From positions 103,569 through 167,568 of the forward strand of contig QVRM01002786.1 of NCBI GenBank assembly GCA_003439945.1: a stretch of DNA of 64,000 nt, in the 5' to 3' direction. This DNA is from Dermanyssus gallinae (lineage: Eukaryota > Arthropoda > Arachnida > Mesostigmata > Dermanyssidae). The stretch's first letter is position 1. Every line of letters starts with the position of its first letter. A program made the translations under genes and the position numbers. Below, piece after piece: positions 56,210 to 64,000 of this stretch. Below the pieces are notes generated by a model. That model did not search any database, was not told the origin of the DNA, and was given only the letters and a program-made list of their open reading frames with translations.

Positions 56210-57419
56210 TGAGAAGAACGACATGCTGATGAGACGTTCTCGCACCATGTCATCAATACAAATAGCTAAATTGGTTTGACTCAACAATGTATTTTCATGG
56301 CGCGTAGCAAGTAGCTTGCGCAGCTGAGATAGTTGCCGCATTTAGTTATCAATTTACGTAATTGTTAGCTTCTCTAATTGTTGCAGCATGCAACTACTGC
56401 TGCATATATTATGTCCCTCTTTTTTTAGAAGGATTTAAATTAGTTTGTCAAGTAGACTGTATTGGCTTTTCAGGTCCGATCCTTCAGTCAAGCAAGAACG
56501 CGGTCAGCTGCTGCCTGGCTCATGACAGAGCGCGACCGATCGCCAGAAAATGTGCAGCCCAGATTCTCGCCCGGATCCTCAAAGCCAGGACATGACGAAG
56601 ACAGGAACCCGACAGGAACCGGTCGACAAGAGCTTCCCCGTACTCACATGGGAGTTGACTGAGCTCATGGTCTGAGATTGGTCTGAGCCGCTGTGTCTGA
56701 GAGGAAATCTCTGTATCAGACTCTAGAAAAAAAGCAGCCTTTTCTACTGCCTAAGCAGGTCATCTTCTATTGTCAGTTATATTTGTAAATTTAGTAAAGC
56801 ATGGTGTGCAACGTTGTATGACTCGTACTGACTTCGTGTATCAAGGCACTGCGCAGTTATAGCGGTTAACGCTAATGAAATGGTCAGCGCCGCAGTTACT
56901 CCTGCATTGCTATTAGGCTGTCGACTCACTTTCTCAGCGCTCACCATTCTTGCAGTGCACACTTGAAAACTCTAGTTGCGGACTGAGTCAGAACTAAAGC
57001 TGGCACCAACGTACAAAAACAAAATTTGCAGTAAACAGCTATGCTGCCCGGTACTTGGTGGCAGCAATATGTGTGTTTGTGTGGATGGATCTGGCCGTCA
57101 TATGTTGTGCAGTTGGGTCCTGCGTTTACTCCAGTATTTCTTCCGAGATGCAAGCAGTAACACAAGAGCAGTGACATATAATGTCTGGGTTTTGGTAGAG
57201 TCCTTTACGAAATGCCATCAGATATGGGCTTACTACGTACTATCACATTGTTCAGATCTGAATGCGACACTCGCCTGCCTCCGAGGGTCTTTTGTTTGCA
57301 TAGAAATAGCGTCCGTGCTGGATCAGGTATACGACCAGACTATGCTCTCCTATCAAGGACTAGAGCCGTCAAATAGGTCAACTTGCCGATCTTCGTCGGG
57401 ACTCAATCTCGACACAGCT

Positions 57420-57466
<47 letters not shown>

Positions 57467-59090
57467 TTTTCTTCTGATATAGGATGTTTGCTAAATAATG
57501 TGAGATCTTTAAAGTTATATAACAACAAGAGTGTTTAAGACATTTTAATTTATTTTTTAACTAAACGGATGGATTAAGTAAGTTTACATAAAACGCTCTT
57601 CAAGTCCGCCAGCATGTAGAATAAAGCATGAAAGTGAACGGATCTCGCATTAATCACACAAAAACACAATTCATTTAGTTCAGGCTACGCAATCGCTCCC
57701 ACATGACGAATGCTTAACGATATCTAACTACGTAACCACACAACAAATACCAATTGTGCCTGTCCATACAAACGACAACAGAAACAATAAAATATCTAAT
57801 ATAGAAAACCACTTAGGTCTATGTATGGTGATTAGTAGCAACATGTCATGGAGCCCTTGTGTGGAATAAATAGCCCGATGCTGAAAAACAGCATCGTAGT
57901 CCTTAAACTACGACGCTCGTTTGCTACGACCCGATTTAAGCAAGAATTATATAGAGCCGAATCGAATCATATCTCCGCTTTGGGATCACCTACCTCAGTG
58001 GAACATTTCCCTTGATTATACAGCCACTGATTATGCTGTAAAATAAAGCTGCTCGACTCGTCAGGGAGCTAACAGCATAGCAGTAAAGTCATTGAATACT
58101 ATGTCATGCAGACATCTTAATGCAGAACGCGTTCTGGCATTCTTTCTCCAGGATATAAAGATAAATAATAAAAAAACATATACGAAATAAAAACAAACCG
58201 ACGCACACTACACCACAAAATCAAAGAATAATTAAACGTTATGCCTCTCACTAATATATAAAGTTGTTTAACAGCTGTCCTCTACAAATTTGCAGCCCAC
58301 CTACAGGTTGCGATCGCTCAGTTAACAAGCTGTAGAATATATCAATAGAAAGGAAACATCTGGGCATGAATGGATGCGCTTTTCTGTAAGGCACTGACAG
58401 TGGTCAGCATCTGAACTACATATTTTCGGTCAAATAAAGTAAACAAAAATAGCACACCGAATGTAGAGCATATTACACAGGAAATGAGCTATTATAACTC
58501 GCGAAATAATTTAAAACCCTAATGCACAGGGCATCAATACTAACAATAATGATGAAATGCTGTTTGGATGCTGAAATGCATCAGTGCGCACCGAACTGTA
58601 TACGGGCAAAAGTCTTATGGAACACACACATAACCAAAAATGTAAGAAATCAGATGCTATCATTATATTGCACTAGAATCAAAACCCAGATATAATGCCA
58701 TTTTTAATGAATTGAAATAAATATTCTTCTGGTTTCCACAAGTCGTATACGACTGCTGCAAAGTTGGTCTTTAGTTCGCTGATGATCGTGTGGTCATTAG
58801 CACTTTAAAAATGTCTTTAAAAACCCGCAGAGTTCTAACGACTAAAAATCGCAAAATCTTAAATGCCAGTAAATGTCTCCGTTACGTGAGATCTCGCTGG
58901 CTATCTGGCCCGTGACACCATTCTGTTGTAACCAGGGTTTACTCGCACCGATTTCGTCAAAGCTTGGGCACAGGCAATTGAGGATTATGCTGCAATAACA
59001 GTCGCTATTCACCTATGGAGTGTAACAATTATTAGGGTCCAATGATTCTTTGGACCAGAGGCCGCACTAGATTGTCTCATATGGCGCCAT
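56210..59090. other. mostly anonymous region
   Basis: (TA)n followed by T11 at 57423-57470. 57500-59040 is AT-rich with no open frames of note. A 168-codon frame at 56976-57482 ends in the TA array and has no motif. Confidence 0.5.
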
Positions 59091-59094
59091 GTAA

Positions 59095-59430
59095 GTGGTT
59101 GTTGGTGAATTGCGTAAGGGTTCTCGACTGCCTAGACGCGATAGTTTTGTTTATTCACATCTCTGTTCAGATAGAAAGGGGCAAAGTTTAGCCACGTCTG
59201 ATGGCCCATTGGCTCGAACCGGATATATCGTTAGATCCGACGTCGAAGTACGCCATGTTGAGGTGCGCCAATGACCCAGTTGTCAGGCACGACACCAAAC
59301 CGATGTTTCCGGATATTGTTATATATTGAAGCGGTTATTGCTGCCCATCATGCAGTAGCATTCGATGAGTGTATTGCAGCTAGCATATAGCTGATTTATC
59401 TGCTAACGTGAAAACATCTAAGGCTCCATT
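59095..59430. repeat. dispersed repeat, copy 2 (pairs with 13.6-14.0 kb)
   Basis: Carries the same ordered blocks: TGTTTATTCACATCTCTG, GTACGCCATGTTGAGGTGCG, CCCAGTTGTCAGGCACG and ACCGATGTTTCCGGATAT. The common plus-strand reading is KYAMLRCANDPVVR ... MFPDIVIY. Element type unknown. Confidence 0.4.
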
Positions 59431-59672
59431 TAACACGCGGTAGAGGTCGAGGCGTCCCGAACAGATCAGTATGAATCGTTGAATGGTAGCTGTTTAAGGT
59501 CAGCACTGTTTAGGACAAACAATGTGAACAAATGGAGTAGGAATTTTCGTGTAGCGCCGAAAGCTTTCTCTTGTATCTTTTTTTTGCAGGTATATGACAC
59601 TGATGGTTTTATTTCATTTTGTAGTTACAGTGAAATATGAATATCTAACTACCCTTGGGCTTGTGAGGGGTG

Positions 59673-60824
59673 CTACCAATCGAGCTTATCCTCGAGGCAG
59701 CCCCTCATTGTGCCCATAATTGCTGCCGCATTGCCGCGCTGAACCGCCAGAGATAGCCGCTGGAGTAGAAAGTCGAAAGCTCTTTTGTCCCCCGTCGTGA
59801 GTTCAATTCGTTTGCCAATCTTCTGTAAAAGTGACCATGCCTCAGGGCCAGGTCCCCCTAGCGTCTCCAATACTAGTGGCACAAAAATGAACTCGTCGGT
59901 GAGCTGGGCGTATTTGTTGGTCTTTAGACGTTCAGCCTTGCGTGCTGCGGAGCCAGCGGCTGATGCGCTGGCCTCCATGTTCGAGGGGGCGAGCGTGTCG
60001 GTGACTGTAGCATCCCAAATAAGCGCCTTTCCCCTTTCAAAAGGGATAAGGGTGAGACCGTCAGGCCTCTTTCCGTCGCTTCTCAGGAGGCCGGTTGGCT
60101 CTCGAATGCATGGCTGTAGAGCTGACCTTAAGGCCCGGGCGGTAATCTCGTTAATCTCGCTGTGACGGCTTTGACGTCCTTCGCTTCTGTTGCAGGATAG
60201 CCCGTGGGTTCCCCAAATGTCCACTTGTGCTCCGCACGGACACCGGTGTTCCTCCGTTAGTCTTGTTCCCAACTTCAAGCTGATGCACAGACGAAAACTT
60301 TCGTGAACAAGTAAAGTGCCAAGGTTTGAGGAAGGGATGGCTTGGAGCCATTTGCTAGCCCCTTTTTAGACAACCGCCTGTAGTCGGGCTTTGTCTGCCG
60401 TAGACAGTGCATCGGACAGTAAACGCTGATATTTCTTGGATACTATGAGATCGTCATAGGACCTCTGCAGGTGTTTGTTTGCCTCTGGGAGTTGGCCTGC
60501 GAGGTTCTCGAATCTTGTATCAGCAGCTTTTTTGGCATCCTGGAAAGCCTGCAGGGCTATGGCCGGGCTGATGTGCTGGACTGTAGCTTCTGAGGCGTGT
60601 AATGAAGCAACGTGACAGCTGGGTGCCAGATCTGCTGCAGAGCGGATTCCCAAACCTCCGAGTCTAAGAGGAAGGGTGGCTTGAGCCCAGTTGTTGTCGA
60701 CCAAGTTTAGATTGAGGAGGTCGCTAAGGCTGGTCCTAAGGCTGTTGTCTAACTCCCGTAGCAGATCCTGATTTGCTCCGACGTCCGTGCTGCGGAGGAA
60801 GTGGACAATTCTTGATGAGCCCAA
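59673..60824 (-). pseudogene. R2-like copy A: thumb, Cys/His motif and nuclease-like domain
   Basis: One continuous frame broken by a single in-frame TAA at 60366-60368. Before it: WAQATLPLRLGGLGIRSAAD (thumb). After it: HRCPCGAQVDIWGTHGLSC, a C-x-C-x9-H-x3-C cluster, then RHSEINEITARALRSAL, KRPDGLTLIPFERGKALIWD (RPD-x15-D, resembling the R2 restriction-like endonuclease core), TDEFIFVPLVLETLGGPGPE and QRLSLAVQRGNAAAIMGTM. Three residues often essential in the nuclease (RPD, later D, WD) are present. The domain is the best preserved part of this copy. Nuclease function is inferred from motif layout. Confidence 0.75.
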
Positions 60825-60832
60825 AGATGATT

Positions 60833-61697
60833 TTATAGGGGATATGCGCTATGGGGATTAAGCAGGTTTAGCCGGTTTAGGCGAGAGCAAAGGCTCTTTA
60901 TCTTACCTGCGAGTTCTGGGTGAGTGGCGGCCGACCCCACAGGGGACCCTAAGAGCGTCATATCTGCTGCCTCGACTTGTTTGCACCCCGGAAGAAGTGC
61001 CTCAAAGGCGGATATGTTCGGCTGGCCTTTGTAAATAATTTCGCACTTCTGGGGGTTGAGCTCAAGACCACTCTTCTGACCGAAGTCAAGAACTCTCTTG
61101 ATATCTGCCTGTACCACATGCTTCTCCCCAATGGTGCCATTGTTTAGGTACCAGAGATTTAAGGGGACAGGATAGAATTGACCAGTTTTTTTATTGCTAG
61201 GCAGAATTGCGGCGGACCAAGGGGGTCGCCCTGCTGCACGCCGCTGCACGAGAAAATTGTTCTTTCACCGAATGAGAGCTCTGAACGGGACCTGTAGGTT
61301 TGGTCAACTAAGGGGGCTGCCTCTGGCCAATCCGTTTGTACAGTTTTTAGTATGTGGTCGCGACGGACCTGGTTAAAAGCATTCTTAAAATCGAGTTTGG
61401 CGGCGACGAAATTGTTGGGTGCGCTAGACATAAAAGCTCTTGTTGTGTGAACCACTGCTTCGATGCCATTAGGCGTATTGACGCCAAGCTGGTGGGCCCC
61501 AAGCTTTTCGCACACGATATTTGTTCCTAGCTTGACAGTGATTTTTGCCGCAATCCCTCCGAAAGACTGAGGAAATGACAATTGGATGAAATGACCCACT
61601 CGGCTTTTTAATTGCGATGAGGCGTCCACCAAAAATAATAGGGCGGATGGCCTCAGGCACTGTGCCACTTCTGATAATGTCAATCACTTTCGCTAAG
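60833..61697 (-). pseudogene. R2-like copy A: reverse transcriptase
   Basis: RT spread over two or three frames. In order: DIIRSGTVPEAIRPIIFGGR and LIAIKKPSGS (motif 0/1), VAAKLDFKNAFNQVRRDHIL (motif A), CSGVQQGDPLGPPQFCLAI (motif B, intact), then after a frameshift LNLWYLNNGTIGE (motif C). The usual catalytic YLDD is YLNN: both Asp are Asn, which should abolish polymerisation. LELNPQKCEIIYKG and MTLLGSPVGSAA follow. Frameshifts lie near 61690, 61200 and 60830. Confidence 0.8.
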
Positions 61698-62582
61698 TCA
61701 CGCAGTAGACGACTGGCGATATTTGTATTGGTCGTGGCAATGAGGTCTCTGAGGTGGCGCGGCCGCAGGACCGTCCATACCGGCGGTAGACCCTGCCGGA
61801 AAGGTTCGTACGGCCTCGCGAATCTCTTCTGAACTGGTGACTAGCGGCTCGGCGTGGGATAGTCTTGGTGGCAAGTCAAGGTCGGCCGGTTCACTAGGGT
61901 GTTTGAAAGTCATTTCCACGAACGCCTCGGCTGCGCAAACAGGACTTCCCACAGAAAGCAGAGCTCTCGCAGCGCCTCCAATGTCGCCTTCGCCTAGTAG
62001 CCTGGTTGCTCGTCTAGAATTAAAAGCGGCGGCTTTGTCCTCGTTAGGTCGCTTGTTCCAGTGCTTCCTTGGGACCAGTTCGGGTGAAGGCCCACTACCT
62101 GATCTATGTTCCTCGATTCTGTCTCTGAGGTATGTGGTCCAACTAAGATTGTTCTGTTTTCGTGATGGAGCTCTGAGAACTGTATGCGCGAAAACCAGTA
62201 GGTTGGCCCAGCTATGCGCGTCATTGCTTTGATGTACGAGTGAAAGTGTGTCGGCTAGCGCTACCGCAACTGCAGGACGGGCACTTTTAGGGATGGTGTC
62301 AAGCCGTTTGTATGTCTTTGTGTACTCGGCGAGTTTTTCGTGCAGGTGGGTACCATCAGTGTTGTCGACCGAATTGCTGACGGGGGGTAAAAATGGGTGT
62401 TCAATGTTCGAGTGTGCTGCCGTCATGTGCCGTTTGATTCCTCTTCTTGTAACGTTCCTTTGGCAATGCGTGCAAGTAACCCTGTTGTAGTGAGGAGCTG
62501 GGCTTAGGTTCCCTGTATCCGACCCGAGGCTGGATTCTCTTGTATATTGTATTCCATCGAGAGCAGCAATGGGTTCAGTCAC
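61698..62582 (-). pseudogene. R2-like copy A: N-terminal zinc finger and linker
   Basis: An open frame of 294 codons from ATG 62582. A C2H2 finger, CTHCQRNVTRRGIKRHMTAAH minus its last residue (C-x2-C-x11-H-x4-H), lies near residues 36-56; such fingers bind the target DNA in R2-type elements. A helical linker follows, with WANLLVFAHTVLRAPSR, ARRATRLLGEGDIGGAAR-like residues and VTSSEEIREAVRTFPAGS. The frame is lost near 61790 at GMDGP, and the next block (RHLRDLIA...) continues in another frame. The ATG is supported because coding composition starts there and a short 5' UTR precedes it. Confidence 0.7.
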
Positions 62583-62713
62583 AATTGCAGACCAGTTAAA
62601 AGAAAAGTCCCATCACGACGCAGATCCGATATTGATTTACATACCACTTCGAGAATTGTTATGTTGTTGATATGTTACTACTATTTAATTATTTATTTTA
62701 TCTGTTATACATA

Positions 62714-64000
62714 TGGTGTTCAAAACGTATCGCGACGTTTGTGTTTTTTCAAAAATTATTCATTTATTCATGAATATCTATTTTGTCCCCTTCAAAGTAA
62801 TCCCCATGAGATATTATATACTTGTGCCAACGGTTTTTCCAATCTTCGAAGCACTTCAAAAAACCATTTTTTTTAAATCTTGTTTAGCTCCTCCTTCGAT
62901 GCCGTCTTTATCTCGTCAAGCGTAGCGTAACGTCGTCCTTTCATGGGCCTCTTCAGTTTAGGGAACAAGAAAAAGTCACAGGGGGCCAGATCTGGGGAAT
63001 ACGGTGGCTGCGGCATCATTAGTGTGTTGTTTTTGGCCAAAAACTCGCGCACAAGCAACGATGTGTGAGCAGGGGCGTTATCGTGGTGCAAAAGCCAATT
63101 TTTGTTCTTCCACAAATCCGGGCGTTTCTGGCGGATTGCTTCGCGCAAATTGCGCATAACTTGCAGGTAATCTTCCTTATTGATCGTTCTACCCTGTGGC
63201 AAGAACTCATGATGCACCACGCCCCTGCAATCGAAGAAAACTGTCAGCAAAACTTTCACATTCGACCGAACTTGGCGCGCTTTTTTCGGTCTTGGTTCGT
63301 GCGGCAGCTTCCATTGAGATGATTGAGCTTTGGTTTCCACGTCATAACCATAAACCCACGATTCGTCACCAGTTATGACCCTCTGGAGCAAATTTGGGTC
63401 GTCGCGGACAGAGTCCAACATCTCATTAGCAATGTTCATGCGATGCTGTTTTTGGTCGCAATTGAGCAATTTTGGTACGAATTTCGCGGCGACCCGTCTC
63501 ATGCCCAAATCATTGATAAAAATCGAATGGCACGAGCCAATCGATATGTTTAGGTCCTCAGCAACTTCTCTAACGGTGATTCGACGATTGGCCAATACCA
63601 TTTTCTCCACTTCATTAATTTTTTCGTCTGTTGTTGAAGTGCTCGGGCGTCCGGCACGCTCTTCGTCGTTCACATCTTCTCGGCCTTCTGAGAACATTTT
63701 GTACCACCGATAAACGTTGCTTCGGTCCAAGGTAGCTTCTCCGTATGCCACAGTCAACATTCGGAATGCATCCGCGCACTTAGTTTCGTTTTTCACACAA
63801 AATTTGATACAGGTTCTTTGATCCATTTTTTTGAATAGGTAAAAATCGAAGACGATCCAAAACACGTGAAAGCAAAGCAGCTGTCAACAATTAAGTGAAC
63901 ATTCAAAATGGCCGAGCTTGTCGGCATAAGTGAAAGACATGAGTACCAACATAACGCCACAAAAAATAAAAATTCGAATATACGTAACCCGCGAAAATTC
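62714..64000 (-). mobile_element. mariner element, copy 2 (runs off the window end)
   Basis: The 3' end lies at a TA (62712-62713) with TGGTGTTCAAAACGTATCGC, which pairs imperfectly with the 5' repeat of copy 1 (GGTGTGTTCAATCGTTATCG). The 5' UTR reaches 64000 at GAATTTTCGCGGG. From copy 1, about 30 bp of 5' inverted repeat should lie just beyond. It is nested close to the 5' end of the R2-like element. Confidence 0.9.
62764..63826 (-). pseudogene. mariner transposase, copy 2 (one frameshift near the C-terminus)
   Basis: ATG 63826 (MDQRTCIKFC). The protein equals copy 1 except for a handful of substitutions (NETK for NEIK, LNISIG for LNIAIG, RTINKEDY for RTVNKEYY). The full triad TGDESW, LHHDNAPAH, PYSPDLAPCDF is present with D-34-D spacing. 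After ELNKI a one-base change gives a stop (62873). The normal end continues in the next frame as KCFEDWKNRWHKYIISHGD and DKIDIHE, with a stop at 62764-62766. Only this single lesion separates it from an intact reading frame. The 36-kb copy breaks at the same codon. Confidence 0.9.

Larger units (their letters stand above)
59590..62660 (-). mobile_element. R2-like non-LTR retrotransposon copy A, nearly full length
   Basis: One gene on the minus strand, about 3 kb: N-terminal zinc finger, RT, Cys/His motif and C-terminal nuclease-like domain, a single-ORF layout as in the R2 group with a restriction-like endonuclease. The 3' UTR is short and matches copy C at 29.7 kb. Copy B is at 17.5-19.9 kb. 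The 5' end lies close to a mariner (copy 2), at about 62.7 kb. Exact clade not assigned. Confidence 0.8.

Noticed and set aside
59205..59270. B-box-like GGTTCGAGCC on the minus strand
   Set aside because: No convincing A-box upstream; explained as part of the dispersed repeat.
63019..63713. Plus-strand frames of 60-112 codons repeated at 36-37 kb
   Set aside because: Antisense shadows of the mariner transposase; they recur only because the element recurs.
1..64000. Viral insertion, bacterial operon or biosynthetic cluster
   Set aside because: No viral structural or polymerase genes, no operon layout; every recognised enzyme belongs to a transposon or non-LTR retrotransposon.

Overview
This window is eukaryotic nuclear DNA, almost certainly from an animal and most likely an arthropod. 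It has no long intact host gene, about 27 (TA)n microsatellites, mariner transposons, several lineages of non-LTR retrotransposon and a tRNA-derived SINE. A mite, tick or other chelicerate would fit, but that is a guess: nothing here fixes the species. It looks like intergenic or very large intronic sequence filled by layers of mobile elements of different ages.

Layout. 0.2-1.4 kb: ORF1 (gag-like) remnant of a non-LTR element with a CCHC zinc knuckle. 2.3-2.5 kb: old mariner relic. 3.8-4.0 kb (-): a candidate host exon resembling a ubiquitin-like N-terminus. 4.2-5.0, 8.0-9.0, 12.8-13.3 and 34.0-35.8 kb: GC-richer islands of trinucleotide repeats that may be exons or UTRs. 9.4-9.7 kb (-): the best candidate host exon, with splice signals at both ends. 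9.8-10.5 kb: a LINE relic carrying a SINE. 13.6-14.0 kb: one arm of a dispersed repeat. 14.75-14.93 kb: the best SINE copy. 15.2-15.9 kb: Tc1/mariner-superfamily transposase relic. 16.0-16.4 kb: MITE. 17.5-19.9 kb: R2-like element interrupted by an R1-clade piece. 21.2-21.5 kb: MITE. 21.8-26.4 kb: two R1-clade remnants (-), a SINE, a 37-bp tandem array inside a reverse-transcriptase gene, and a duplicated flank. 27.0-27.4 kb: CR1/jockey-like LINE tail. 29.7-32.9 kb: R2-like tail and two oppositely oriented halves of one LINE family. 36.0-37.1 kb: mariner copy 1. 37.7-38.0 kb: second transposase relic. 39-43 kb: mostly anonymous, with a perfect hairpin and an X-box-like site. 43.4-44.7 kb: full-length mariner with perfect terminal inverted repeats. 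48.4-48.9 kb: best MITE copy. 53.6-54.5 kb: unrecognised broken coding-like stretch. 56 kb: RT fragment. 59.6-62.7 kb (-): nearly full-length R2-like element. 62.7-64.0 kb (-): mariner copy 2, about 99% identical in protein to copy 1, running off the end.

Nearly every mobile protein is broken by stops, frameshifts or changed catalytic residues. The two similar mariner copies (36 and 63 kb) look youngest. Element ends repeatedly coincide with (TA)n arrays, as expected for transposons that insert at TA. All host-gene calls are tentative, because splicing cannot be proven from sequence alone.
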